Below, in pieces: positions 15,950 through 24,853 of a stretch of 64,000 nt of DNA. Each line of letters opens with the position of its first letter. Within the stretch, counting starts at the first letter, position 1. The position numbers and the translations under genes were made by a program. Origin of the DNA: Spartobacteria bacterium UBA695 (lineage in GTDB: Bacteria; Verrucomicrobiota; Verrucomicrobiia; Chthoniobacterales; Chthoniobacteraceae); assembly GCA_002298145.1 (NCBI GenBank), contig DBMP01000015.1:306507-370506 (forward strand), written 5' to 3'. The notes under the pieces are model-generated. The model worked only from the letters and a program-made list of their open reading frames with translations, searched no databases and was not told the origin of the DNA.

Positions 15950-16921
15950 ATGATGAAAAAATTCACACTCAGCGCTTTGGCGGCGATCACGGTGGCAGGG
16001 ACGGCCTTCGCCGGCCCCGAAACCGTGGTTACTTCCAAGGAGTTCAAGCAGCCCTGCGTGACGCCTTGCTTCCGGGATACTGAGTTCCAGTTGGACCTCT
16101 TTTATTCCTATAACAATGCGGAACATCAGGGCAGCAATTCTGCAACCGATCGCCATTTCTTTGGACCAGAGACGACGCCGGTTCCCACATTGGTCCCCGG
16201 AGGCATTGGCGGTCTCCTCAACGATCCGAACGTCATTCCCGCAGGCAGCACCGTCACTGGTATTCGCCGCACGGAAGTCAAAGACACTCCGTACTTCCGT
16301 GATGGAAGTGGGGGAGGCCTCGGCCTGAACTACTTCTTCTACCGTTACTTCGGCGTTGGTGTCGAAGGTAACTGGTGGGACGGGGTCAACAGCGGCTACA
16401 CTGGGAGCTATATCTCCCGTGAGCTGGTGACGCTTCCAGCCGGGTTTGATGCCAATGCGGTCGCAGCGGCTGTCGTGGCTGCTAACACCAAAACCGGGGT
16501 CACCGTTCTCAATCCCAACACGCTGGTCTTGAAGCGGTCCGCCACTTTCAACCGCACCAGCACGTCAGCGGCGCAACAAATCGCCGGTAACGTGTTCCTG
16601 CGCTATCCGTTTGAAGGGGCCGTCTGCTGGGCGCCGTATATCTTCGGCGGCGGCGGCGGAATCTTCGACGGTGAGAGCACCGGGTTCGGTCATGTTGGCC
16701 TCGGCGTGGAATTCCGTGTAACTCCTTACATGGGCTTCTTCACCGACTGGCGCTGGGAATTCACCGGCGGCAGCTACAACAACAACGACTGGCGCAATGA
16801 CTCCAATGTGAAGGCTCTCGCCAGGGCATTGGGTGGATACAACAGGCTCAACATCAGCGACAACAACACCAACAAGAACGATGTCAACATCACTCGCGTT
16901 GGCGTGCGCTTCGTGTTCTAG
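15950..16921 (+). CDS. Outer-membrane beta-barrel protein
   Basis: 323 residues. A clear signal peptide (MMKKFTLSALAAITVAGTAFA, split here as a Lys pair, hydrophobic core and AFA cleavage site) precedes a beta-rich protein. Alternating aromatic and polar strands, many Gly and Asn, and a C-terminal Phe in VGVRFVF are typical of barrels inserted by BAM. Phrases such as GLNYFFYRYFGVGVEGNWW and GFFTDWRWEFTGG suggest an eight-strand OmpA-like or porin-like barrel. Two Cys (PCVTPC) sit just after the signal peptide. Substrate unknown. A strong terminator follows at 16955. Confidence 0.8.
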   Translation: MMKKFTLSALAAITVAGTAFAGPETVVTSKEFKQPCVTPCFRDTEFQLDLFYSYNNAEHQGSNSATDRHFFGPETTPVPTLVPGGIGGLLNDPNVIPAGSTVTGIRRTEVKDTPYFRDGSGGGLGLNYFFYRYFGVGVEGNWWDGVNSGYTGSYISRELVTLPAGFDANAVAAAVVAANTKTGVTVLNPNTLVLKRSATFNRTSTSAAQQIAGNVFLRYPFEGAVCWAPYIFGGGGGIFDGESTGFGHVGLGVEFRVTPYMGFFTDWRWEFTGGSYNNNDWRNDSNVKALARALGGYNRLNISDNNTNKNDVNITRVGVRFVF

Positions 16922-16954
16922 CCCGCTCCGTCTAGTCTAAACCATATAACCTAT

Positions 16955-16987
16955 AAAGCCGGGGTTCTTCGGAGCCCCGGCTTTTTT
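16955..16987 (+). terminator. Strong Rho-independent terminator
   Basis: Arms agccgggg and ccccggct around a ttcttcgga-type loop, followed by six T. It lies between the barrel gene and the convergent permease gene ending at 17006 and may serve both. Confidence 0.9.
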
Positions 16988-17005
16988 GTGCCCCCGCACC
17001 TCAGG

Positions 17006-18298
17006 TTACTCTTGGCGAAGCGCCTTCACCGGGTCGAGCCGGGCGGCGAAGTAAGCGGGGATGAGGGCGGCGATGGCGCAGATGACAAAGGCGCTGATAC
17101 AGATGATGGCCACGTCGTGGGGGACCACTTCGGCGGGGATCTTGGAGAACTGGTAGACGTCGGCCGGGAAAACCTGGATGCCGAGCACGTCGGCCAGCCA
17201 GTCCTTGAATTCGTTGCGGTACTTAATGAGCGTCATGCCGAGCGCAAGGCCGGTCAAGTTGCCGAAAAAGCCGACGACCATGCCCTGACCCAGGAAGACC
17301 CAGACGATCTGCCCCGTGGAGGCTCCGAGCGCTTTCATAATGCCGATTTCGCGGGTTTTCTGGACCGTCACGGTGATCAGCGTGTTCATGATGCCAAAGG
17401 CGGCCACGACAACGATGAAGAGGAGCAGAAAGAACATGACGTTGCGCTCCATGGCGACGGCGTCAAAGAAAGTCTTGTTGGTTTCCTCCCAGGTGCGGGC
17501 CTGAGCGTCGTCGGGCAGCTGGGGCAGGAGCGCGGCCTTGGTGGCAGAGGCGAGGTTGGGATCGCCGGTGCGGACGGCGATGCCGGTAATGGAGTCGTTA
17601 TCGCTCATGCCGTAGAGATCCTGGCCGACGTAGAGGGGCACGATGAGGAAATTGGCGTCGTAATCGTAGCGGCCACTCTGGAAGATGCCGGTGACGGTCA
17701 GGTCGCGGGGGAGGACGAGTTCTTTAACCTCCTTGAGCGCCTTGGGGTCTTTTTCGGCCTTTTTAATGGCGTCCAGGACCTCGGACATCTTTCGGCCCGG
17801 GGAATAAACGGTAATTTTATCCCCCACGCGCACTTCCAGCATCTGCGCCAGGCCGGAGCCGACGACCACGGTGTCGCCGGAAAGGTCGAAGGAGCCCCCT
17901 TTTTGGATGAATTTGGCGATGCCGGTGACGTTTTTCTCCAGCTCCGGGTCCACGCCCCGGATGACGGGGGTCGTGCGGTGGTTACCCGCCTCGGCGACGA
18001 CGGGGCCCATGACGAAGGGAGCGGCAGCGGTCACGCCCGGGGTGGTCTTGATTTTTTTCAGCAGCGGCTGCCAGTCGCCCAGGGTGTCGTTCTGGTTCTG
18101 GATAACGATGTGGGGCTCGAAGCCGAGCACTTTATTGCGCAGCTCCCGGTCAAAGCCGGTCATGACGGAGATCACCAGGATCAGGACGGTGATACCGAGG
18201 GTCACGCCAAGGATGGAAATAAGCGTGATGACACTGACGAAGGTTCGCTTGGGCTTAAGGTAGCGGAGGGCGAGAAACAGGCTGAACGGGGCTTTCAC
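17006..18298 (-). CDS. LolC/LolE-type ABC transporter permease (MacB/FtsX family)
   Basis: About 430 residues from the GTG at 18298, which matches the usual length and begins KAPFSLFLALRYLKPKRT like LolC/E; a longer in-frame version to 18424 would add 42 non-conserved residues. One helix near the N-terminus (VITLISILGVTLGITVLI), a large periplasmic domain, then three helices in the FtsX domain (FLLLFIVVVAAFGIMNTLI, the KTREIGIMKALGAS phrase, VGFFGNLTGLALGM). LolCDE releases lipoproteins from the inner membrane to LolA. The partner ATPase LolD is not adjacent. Confidence 0.85.
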   Translation of the reverse strand: MKAPFSLFLALRYLKPKRTFVSVITLISILGVTLGITVLILVISVMTGFDRELRNKVLGFEPHIVIQNQNDTLGDWQPLLKKIKTTPGVTAAAPFVMGPVVAEAGNHRTTPVIRGVDPELEKNVTGIAKFIQKGGSFDLSGDTVVVGSGLAQMLEVRVGDKITVYSPGRKMSEVLDAIKKAEKDPKALKEVKELVLPRDLTVTGIFQSGRYDYDANFLIVPLYVGQDLYGMSDNDSITGIAVRTGDPNLASATKAALLPQLPDDAQARTWEETNKTFFDAVAMERNVMFFLLLFIVVVAAFGIMNTLITVTVQKTREIGIMKALGASTGQIVWVFLGQGMVVGFFGNLTGLALGMTLIKYRNEFKDWLADVLGIQVFPADVYQFSKIPAEVVPHDVAIICISAFVICAIAALIPAYFAARLDPVKALRQE

Positions 18299-18452
18299 TT
18301 GCGGCAATGTAGGCAGGTTTGCCCCCGTAGCGCAACCCGGGGGATTCTGCCGCTTGCTTTTCTTAGCTTGCACACCGGCCCCGCGCCGGTATGGTCTGCA
18401 ACTTGGAAGCCCAAGGCTTCGCAAGGACTCACCTTAGGGGGAACAAAAAACA

Positions 18453-20996
18453 ATGCAGCCGTTATTCGCCTTCAACGTCATTCCTAAACTTCCCGTCGAG
18501 CTCGAGCCGCTTCGGGAGATGGTCTTTAATCTCTGGTGGACCTGGGAGCCCGATGCCCGCGCTCTCTTCCGGCAACTCGACCCAGTCCTCTGGCACAAGA
18601 CCAACCATAACCCGGTCCGGATGTTGCAGCTCTGCCGCCAGGCGCGCCTCATCGAGCTGGCCGAGGACGACGACTTTTTCCGGGAAATGAACCGGGTCTA
18701 TGCCCAGTTTAAGAACTACATGGCCCGCAAGGACACCTACGGGAGCACCCGAAAGAACGAGCTGGCCGCTTATTTCTCCGCCGAATTCGGCTTCCACGAG
18801 TCGATCCCGAACTACTCTGGCGGCCTCGGCATCCTCTCGGGCGACCACTGTAAGGCCGCCAGCGACCTGGGCCTCAATTTCGTCGCCGTGACGCTCCTTT
18901 ACCGCCACGGGTATTTTAAACAACAGATCAACAAAGACGGCTGGCAGGAGTCGATCAGCCTCAACCAGAACTTCCACCACCTCCCGATGAAAGAGGTGCG
19001 GGTGGCCGACCGGCCGCTGACCATCGCCGTACGCATCCGCGATCACGACGTCCACGCCAAGGTGTGGGAAATGGTCATCGGGCGCATTTCGCTCTTCCTG
19101 CTGGATACCGACATCACCGAGAACCGCCCAGACGACCGGCTCATTACGGCCCAGCTTTACGGCGGCGATCTGGAGATGCGCGTCAAACAGGAGATCGTCC
19201 TCGGCATCGGCGGCGTCCATGCGCTCCACGCCATGGGCCTCAAGCCAGCGGTTTACCACATGAACGAGGGCCACTCGGCCTTCCTCTCCCTGGAACTGAT
19301 GCGCCGCTGCGTGCAGGACAAGGGGATGGACTTCAAGAGCTCCCTGCAACTGGTAGCCGCGGGCAATATCTTCACGACCCACACACCGGTCCCGGCAGGC
19401 AACGACGCCTTCCCTCGCGACCTGATGCAGAAGTACTTCGGCGATTATCCGCAGAAGGTCGGCATTTCCTTTGACGACTTCTTCTCCTACGGCCAGACGA
19501 CCATCAACAAGGTGGACGCCTTCTCGATGACCATCCTGGCCCTGCGCACGAGCCGCCACGCCAACGGCGTCAGCCAGCTCCATGGCGAGGTCAGCCAGGG
19601 CCTCTGGCAGGACGTCTGGGCGGGCGTACCCAAGGACGAGGTGCCCATTAGCGCCATCACCAACGGCATCCACACCAAAACGTGGCTCTCCGCCGAGTTC
19701 GAGCGCCTCTACCGCCGCTACCTCCCGGATTGGCAGGAAAACCTGACCGATCCCGATTACTGGCGCGGCGTCATCGACATCCCGGACGAGGAACTATGGA
19801 ACACCCACCAGCACCTCAAGCGCCGCCTCTTTGACATGGTTCGCGACCGCCTGCGGGCCCAGCGCGAGCGCATCGGCGAGGCCCCGGAGCGCGTCCGGAG
19901 CGTCAACCGGCTCCTCGACCCGGAAATCCTCACGATCGGCTTCGCCCGGCGCTTCGCCACCTACAAGCGCGGCACGCTGCTCTTCTCCGACATGGACCGC
20001 CTTAAGCGCATCCTGACCCACCCCGAGCGCCCCGTGCAGTTCATCTTCGCGGGCAAGGCCCACCCGAAGGACGAGGGCGGCAAGCGCTTGATTCAGGATG
20101 TCTACAAGTGGTCCCGCGACGAGGGCCTCGAAGGCCGCCTCCTCTTTGTGGAGGACTACGACACCTACGTCGGCCGCCGCCTCACCCAGGGCGTCGATCT
20201 CTGGCTTAACAACCCGCTGCGGCCCCTGGAAGCCTCCGGCACGAGCGGCATGAAGCTGCCCCCCAACGGCGGCCTGAACCTGAGCGTCCTGGACGGCTGG
20301 TGGTGCGAAAGCTACAACGGCAAGAACGGCTGGGCCATCGGCGCGGAAATCACCGACGGCTCCGTCGAGTTCCAGAACGAAGTCGACACGGCCAGCCTCT
20401 TCCACATCCTGGAAACGCAGGTCGTCCCGCTCTATTACGCCAAACCCGACGGCCGCCTGCCGCTGGCCTGGATCCAGCTCATGCGCGAGTCGATCCGCTC
20501 CGTCACGCCGGTCTTCAACACCCAGCGCATGGTGCAGCAATACAGCGAACAGATGTACGAACCGGCCGCCCAGGCCGCCGCGAACCTCGGGGCCAACGGC
20601 GCGGCTAAGGCAAAGGAAATCTCCGCCTGGAAGCGCCAGATCCGCCAGCTCTGGGGCCAGGTAAAGATCAACCAGGTCGCCATCGTCAACCCGGACAACA
20701 TCAACGTCCTGGTGGGCGATTCGCTGGCCGTCGAAGCCCGCGTCCACCTGGGCGAGCTGAGCCCGGAATTCGTGCGCGTGCAGGTGTACGTTGGCGAGAC
20801 CTCCGATGGCGATATCAACCGCCCGGTGACCGTCGACCTCACGGAATGTAAGAAAGACTCCGACGGCAACCACCTCTACCGGGGCGAAATCAGCGCCCCC
20901 GAGAGCGGTGCCTACGGCTTCAACGTCCGCGTGATCCCGACGCACCCCAATCTGACGCAAGCCCACGAGCTGCGCCTCATCACCTGGGCGTCATAA
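18453..20996 (+). CDS. glgP: Alpha-glucan (glycogen/maltodextrin) phosphorylase
   Basis: 847 residues, the bacterial GT35 subtype with an N-terminal DUF3417 module (about 10-120, LPLEPLREMVFNLWWTW-like phrase). Releases glucose-1-phosphate from alpha-1,4-glucans. The PLP lysine lies in EASGTSGMKLPPNGGLNLS near residue 605, and other family phrases are SGGLGILSGDHCKAASDLG, YHMNEGHSAF, TTHTPVPAGNDAF and FARRFATYKR. A weak ribosome site (aggggg, 18436-18441) precedes the ATG. Ends before a strong terminator, so it is a single-gene transcript or the last gene of one. Confidence 0.97.
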   Translation: MQPLFAFNVIPKLPVELEPLREMVFNLWWTWEPDARALFRQLDPVLWHKTNHNPVRMLQLCRQARLIELAEDDDFFREMNRVYAQFKNYMARKDTYGSTRKNELAAYFSAEFGFHESIPNYSGGLGILSGDHCKAASDLGLNFVAVTLLYRHGYFKQQINKDGWQESISLNQNFHHLPMKEVRVADRPLTIAVRIRDHDVHAKVWEMVIGRISLFLLDTDITENRPDDRLITAQLYGGDLEMRVKQEIVLGIGGVHALHAMGLKPAVYHMNEGHSAFLSLELMRRCVQDKGMDFKSSLQLVAAGNIFTTHTPVPAGNDAFPRDLMQKYFGDYPQKVGISFDDFFSYGQTTINKVDAFSMTILALRTSRHANGVSQLHGEVSQGLWQDVWAGVPKDEVPISAITNGIHTKTWLSAEFERLYRRYLPDWQENLTDPDYWRGVIDIPDEELWNTHQHLKRRLFDMVRDRLRAQRERIGEAPERVRSVNRLLDPEILTIGFARRFATYKRGTLLFSDMDRLKRILTHPERPVQFIFAGKAHPKDEGGKRLIQDVYKWSRDEGLEGRLLFVEDYDTYVGRRLTQGVDLWLNNPLRPLEASGTSGMKLPPNGGLNLSVLDGWWCESYNGKNGWAIGAEITDGSVEFQNEVDTASLFHILETQVVPLYYAKPDGRLPLAWIQLMRESIRSVTPVFNTQRMVQQYSEQMYEPAAQAAANLGANGAAKAKEISAWKRQIRQLWGQVKINQVAIVNPDNINVLVGDSLAVEARVHLGELSPEFVRVQVYVGETSDGDINRPVTVDLTECKKDSDGNHLYRGEISAPESGAYGFNVRVIPTHPNLTQAHELRLITWAS

Positions 20997-21008
20997 TCGT
21001 CTGAATTC

Positions 21009-21053
21009 AAGCGGCTCCGGGCTGGCCAAACCACCCGGAGCCGCTCCCTTTTT
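21009..21053 (+). terminator. Rho-independent terminator of glgP
   Basis: Arms gcggctccggg and cccggagccgc with a 12-nt loop, followed by tcccttttt, 12 bp after the glgP stop. Confidence 0.9.
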
Positions 21054-21062
21054 CTCGCTCCA

Positions 21063-21977
21063 ATGCTCTCCATTTCCACCTGCTGGAACTCTTCCCGTCA
21101 CACCGACGGCAAGGCCATGCTGGAGGAATTGTTACAGTTCGGTTTCGACGCCGTGGAGCTGGGGCACGGCATCCGGATTTCGCTCTGGGAAGGCATCCAG
21201 GCGGTCTACGACTCGGGCCGCGTCCGTTTCTCCAGCCTGCATAATTTCTGCCCGCTGCCGGTGGAGATCACCAAAGCCTCGCCCGACTGCCTTCTCTACA
21301 CGACCTACCGCGAAGCCGAGCGCCAGCGGGCGGTGCGCCAGACGCTCAAGACGATTGACTTCGCCGTGCGCATCGGCGCGCCCTACGTGGTGCTCCACTG
21401 CGGCCGGGTGGTAATGAAGCCCATTACCCAGCCGCTCATCGAGCTGGCCAAAGCAGGCCGCCACCTCGCCCCGGAGTACGCACGGCTGAAAACACAGGCC
21501 GTCATCCGCCGCGAAAAAGCCGCTCCGAAGCACATCGAGCGCCTCAAGGATTGCCTCAAGCAGATCGCGGAATACGCGGGCGAAAAGGGGATCCGCCTCG
21601 GGCTGGAAAGCCGCCAAGCCTACGAGGAGATCCCGAGCGAACGGGAGTTCCCCGATCTGCTGGAGACCTTTCCCGCGCCGACGGTCAACTACTGGCACGA
21701 CTTCGGCCACGTACAGATCCGCCACAACCTCGGCTTCGTGGACCACGCCGAGTGGCTCGCCAAAATGGCCCCGCGCCTCCTGGCCTGCCACCTCCACGAC
21801 GTGGAGTGGCCCGGGCGCGACCACCGGGCCCCGTTCACGGGCGGTTCGGTGGATTACGACCGCCTCATCCCGCTCGTCCCCAAGGGAACGCTTTTCGTTT
21901 GGGAAATGAATCCCAAGCGCACCAGCGAGGAGATCGCCCTATCCCTCGCCCGATGGAAGGAACGCTTCGGATCATGA
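21063..21977 (+). CDS. Sugar phosphate isomerase/epimerase family TIM-barrel protein
   Basis: 304 residues of the xylose-isomerase-like TIM-barrel (AP endonuclease 2) superfamily. Metal-site phrases are at the ends of strands: HCG (about 118-120), LGLESRQ (Glu near 181), NYWHDFGH (about 212-219) and CHLHDVEWPGRD (about 242-253), with a final WEMNPK. Substrate cannot be told from sequence; members act on sugar phosphates, myo-inosose or related polyols. Its stop overlaps the next start by ATGA, so it is coupled to the flippase-like gene. Confidence 0.8.
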   Translation: MLSISTCWNSSRHTDGKAMLEELLQFGFDAVELGHGIRISLWEGIQAVYDSGRVRFSSLHNFCPLPVEITKASPDCLLYTTYREAERQRAVRQTLKTIDFAVRIGAPYVVLHCGRVVMKPITQPLIELAKAGRHLAPEYARLKTQAVIRREKAAPKHIERLKDCLKQIAEYAGEKGIRLGLESRQAYEEIPSEREFPDLLETFPAPTVNYWHDFGHVQIRHNLGFVDHAEWLAKMAPRLLACHLHDVEWPGRDHRAPFTGGSVDYDRLIPLVPKGTLFVWEMNPKRTSEEIALSLARWKERFGS

Positions 21978-23044
21978 ACAAAAAGACCCTGCTGACGCTG
22001 CTGCAAATCGCCATCACCGCGGGCATCCTGGCCTGGCTCTTCCGGGACGGAGAGACAGATCGCAAGATTCTCCAGGCGCTCTCCCATGCCGACCTCGGCT
22101 GGCTGGCCGCCGCGTTCGGCTGCTTCGCCGTGGTGGAGGTCGCGGGGATCACCCGCTGGCAGATTCTCCTGCGCGTGCAGGGCATCCACATCGGCTGGTG
22201 GCGGCTGGCGGCGCTGTTCTTGATCGGCGTCCTCTTCAACCCCTTCCTGCCCGGTGGCACGGGCGGCGACGTGGCCAAGATTTTCTACCTTCTTAAAGAG
22301 ACCCCAGAGCGCAAACCGGCGGCGATGCTGGCCGTACTGATGGACCGCTTGATCGGCCTCTTCGGGGTAATCGTGATCGCGGGGATCGTCATCGCCCTGC
22401 GCTACGAGTGGCTCACCCAGACGCCCGCGACGGCCACGCTGCTCTACACGCTCCTGGCGATCTTCGCCGGAAGCCTCGGGTTCATCGTGGTGTCCTTCGC
22501 GGTGACGGGCTTTGGCCTTGTGCACAAGCTGCCCGCGAAAATGCCGATGCGCAATGTGCTCATCGACCTTTCCGTGGCCTACGCCCAATACGCCCGCGCC
22601 TGGAAGGCGTCGCTCGTGGGCCTGCTCTTGTGCGTCCCTGTGCAGCTCAGCGTGTTTACGTTATCCTACTGCGTGGGCCGGGCCTTTACGGAATCCGCCT
22701 CGCGCGGCACGCTGATGGATTACTGGGGTATCATGCCCATCGTTGGGACCATCGCGGCAATTCCCGTGAGCATCGGCGGTACGGGTGTACGCGAGGGGCT
22801 CTTTGTGCAGTTGCTGGGCGACTTGTGCGGGATCGCCCGTGATTCCGCGCTGACGATTTCGCTGACCACCTACGCGGTGCTGATCGCCTGGAGCCTGGTG
22901 GGTGGCGTAGTTTATCTGCTCTATCGCCCCTCCGCCCATGCCCGCGTGGCCGATATGAACCAGGAGGTTTCCGAGGTCGAGCACGAGATTGCCGAGACGG
23001 CGGAAGCCCCGGAAAACCCGACGCCGATCCGTGAACGCCCTTGA
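21974..23044 (+). CDS. Lysylphosphatidylglycerol synthase TM region / AglD-type flippase-like membrane protein
   Basis: 356 residues with about eight membrane helices. The phrase FNPFLPGGTGGDVAKIFYL (about 92-110) is diagnostic for the UPF0104/LPG_synthase_TM family, and SIGGTGVREGLFVQLL is the second conserved loop. Members move or modify lipids, hopanoids or polyprenyl-linked sugars; without an attached catalytic domain the substrate is unknown. Coupled by ATGA to the preceding TIM-barrel gene and overlapping the next gene by 14 bp, giving a three-gene operon. Confidence 0.85.
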   Translation: MNKKTLLTLLQIAITAGILAWLFRDGETDRKILQALSHADLGWLAAAFGCFAVVEVAGITRWQILLRVQGIHIGWWRLAALFLIGVLFNPFLPGGTGGDVAKIFYLLKETPERKPAAMLAVLMDRLIGLFGVIVIAGIVIALRYEWLTQTPATATLLYTLLAIFAGSLGFIVVSFAVTGFGLVHKLPAKMPMRNVLIDLSVAYAQYARAWKASLVGLLLCVPVQLSVFTLSYCVGRAFTESASRGTLMDYWGIMPIVGTIAAIPVSIGGTGVREGLFVQLLGDLCGIARDSALTISLTTYAVLIAWSLVGGVVYLLYRPSAHARVADMNQEVSEVEHEIAETAEAPENPTPIRERP

Positions 23045-23732
23045 TCCCAAACCATTGCCCGAGCTGGCGGTGAATTTCGCCCTAACGTGGGACGCCCGCG
23101 CCACGACGCGCGCCCATATCCGGGCCGATTTTTCTTCGCCGGACGACAAACACCGCCTCCAGGAAATCCGCGCCGGGGGCGACGCGGTCATGGCGGGCCG
23201 GGGCACGGTGATCGCGGAGAAGATGCGCATGCGCGTACCCGACCCCGAGCTCCAGGCCGAACGCACGGCCCGCGGCCTGCCACCCGAGCCGCTACGGGTC
23301 ATCGTGAGCGCCTCGGGAAAGATCGACGCCACATGGCCCATTTTTGCCGACCCCGAGGGGGCTCCAGTGATTGTTTTTTCCACGGAGCAGATGCCCCCGG
23401 AGGTTCGCACGGCGCTGGAGGGCAAAGCTACCGTTTACTTGCTTGGGCAGGACCGGCTCAATCTCCAAGCGATGCTGGAAACGCTGAGCAGGGAGCACGC
23501 GGTTAAAAGGGTGATCTGCGAGGGCGGACCGGCGTTTCTGCGCTCGCTCCTGGAGGCAAAGCTCGTGGATGAATTGAACGTGACGTTTTGCCCGCTGATC
23601 TTCGGCGGCCTCGGCGCGCCAACGCTCTCGGACGAGCGAGGCATTTACCTCCCGGTAACCCTCCATTACGAGCTGGAGTCGCTGGAGATCGTCGAGGGCG
23701 AAGCGTTTGCCCGTTACCGGGTGAGGAAATAA
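23031..23732 (+). CDS. RibD C-terminal-type (dihydrofolate reductase fold) reductase
   Basis: 233 residues with the RibD_C fold: VNFALTWDAR at the N-terminus, AVMAGRGTVIAEK as the NADP-binding phrase, VIVSASGKID, then VICEGGPAFLRSLLEAKLVDELNVTFCPLIFGG. In RibD this reduces the ribosyl group of the pyrimidine intermediate of riboflavin synthesis, but a stand-alone copy without a deaminase domain may have another pteridine or pyrimidine substrate. GTG at 23031 is chosen as the start since the conserved part begins directly after it; it overlaps the upstream gene by 14 bp. Confidence 0.8.
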   Translation: MNALDPKPLPELAVNFALTWDARATTRAHIRADFSSPDDKHRLQEIRAGGDAVMAGRGTVIAEKMRMRVPDPELQAERTARGLPPEPLRVIVSASGKIDATWPIFADPEGAPVIVFSTEQMPPEVRTALEGKATVYLLGQDRLNLQAMLETLSREHAVKRVICEGGPAFLRSLLEAKLVDELNVTFCPLIFGGLGAPTLSDERGIYLPVTLHYELESLEIVEGEAFARYRVRK

Positions 23733-23740
23733 GGGGCCTC

Positions 23741-23854
23741 GTTCCCAATCTCCAGATTGGGAACGCCAGTGTGTGGCGAAACTCCGTTTCGCAGCCGTGG
23801 GGGAATCTGGAGATTCCCGGACATCTTGCGTTACGAATCGGGAGATTCGTAACG
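23741..23854 (+). repeat. Compound palindromic repeat, family R, copy 1 (full length)
   Basis: Four successive palindromes in 114 bp: a) gttcccaatct-cc-agattgggaac (23741-23764); b) gcgaaac-tcc-gtttcgc (23776-23792); c) gggaatct-gg-agattccc (23801-23818); d) cgttacgaatc-ggga-gattcgtaacg (23829-23854). It fills the gap between two convergent genes. Copies are at 50580 (c and d only) and 61889 (all four). Confidence 0.85.
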
Positions 23855-23879
23855 AGGAAAGTTTTTGCGGCTAAAAATC

Positions 23880-24800
23880 CTACTTCACCCCGGTCGCAAA
23901 GACCGTCTGGAAGTGCGGGCTATCCGGCTCGCGGTCAACAACGGCGATGTCGATATCGCGGAAACCGGCGTCGCGCAGCATCCCGTCGAGTTGCACTTCG
24001 CTGAACCCCATCCAGAGATCGGCGTACATCTCCCGCGCGTTCTCGAAATGGTGCGCCAGCAAGTCGAGCAGCGCGATCCGGCCGCCCGGCTTCAGAATCC
24101 GGTAAGCGGCGGCGATGGCGCGCGTCGGGTTGTTGGCATGGTGAAGCGCCTGGCTCAGCAGCACCAAATCCACCGATTCATCGGCAATCGGCGGCTCCTC
24201 GATATCCCCCAGCCGGTACTCCAAATTGTCGAAGCCGTGCTCGCGGGCCAGGTTCGAGCCGAACTCGACCATTTTCTCCGAGTTATCCACGGCGATGACG
24301 GCCTTGGCGTGCTTGGCCAGGAGCTGCGAGAGCGTCCCCTCCCCCGCGCCGAGGTCGGCCACGGTGATGGGGCCCACGAGCGAAAGGAGCATCTGCGCCA
24401 CGCCCTTCCAGGAGCGGCCCGGGCAGTAGCTGCGGCCAAATTTGCCCGCCAGCTTGTTGAAATATTCGCGCGCCTTGTCGAGCCGCTTGCGCCGGATCAA
24501 TTTCAGCGCGGCCAAGTCATGCTCGGCCTCGGGAATCTCGTTGGCGCTGGCGGCGATGATCTCCTCAAACGGCGTTTCGGAGCCGAGCGCGCGGCCATAG
24601 TAGACGTTCTTGCCCGCGCGGCGGTCGCTCACCAGCTTGGCGGCTTTCAACTGCGCCAGGTGGCTGGAAATCCGGCTCTGGCCCATGCCGAGAATCTCCT
24701 GGATTTCGACGACGGAAAGTTCCTCCTCGCCCAAAAGCAGCAGGAGCCGAAGCCGGGTGGGATCGGCGAGCAGTTTGAGCGATTTGACGATGGATGCCAT
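23880..24800 (-). CDS. ArsR-type regulator fused to a SAM-dependent methyltransferase
   Basis: 306 residues. Residues 1-90 are an ArsR winged helix (LADPTRLRLLLLLGEEELSV, then MGQSRISSHLAQLKAAKLV); no metal-binding Cys motif of the CVC type is present. Residues about 140-300 are a class I methyltransferase: ITVADLGAGEGTLSQLL is the SAM-binding loop, AVDNSEKMV and LRYRLGD-like phrases follow, and VDLVLLSQALHHANNPTRAI is the post-I motif. This fusion is widespread next to methionine/SAM-cycle genes in other phyla; here no such gene is adjacent. The ligand and methyl acceptor are unknown. Confidence 0.85.
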   Translation of the reverse strand: MASIVKSLKLLADPTRLRLLLLLGEEELSVVEIQEILGMGQSRISSHLAQLKAAKLVSDRRAGKNVYYGRALGSETPFEEIIAASANEIPEAEHDLAALKLIRRKRLDKAREYFNKLAGKFGRSYCPGRSWKGVAQMLLSLVGPITVADLGAGEGTLSQLLAKHAKAVIAVDNSEKMVEFGSNLAREHGFDNLEYRLGDIEEPPIADESVDLVLLSQALHHANNPTRAIAAAYRILKPGGRIALLDLLAHHFENAREMYADLWMGFSEVQLDGMLRDAGFRDIDIAVVDREPDSPHFQTVFATGVK

Positions 24801-24853
24801 CGGCCACCGAACCTATCAGCCAATCCTGATACGTCAATACGGCGATGGAATTC

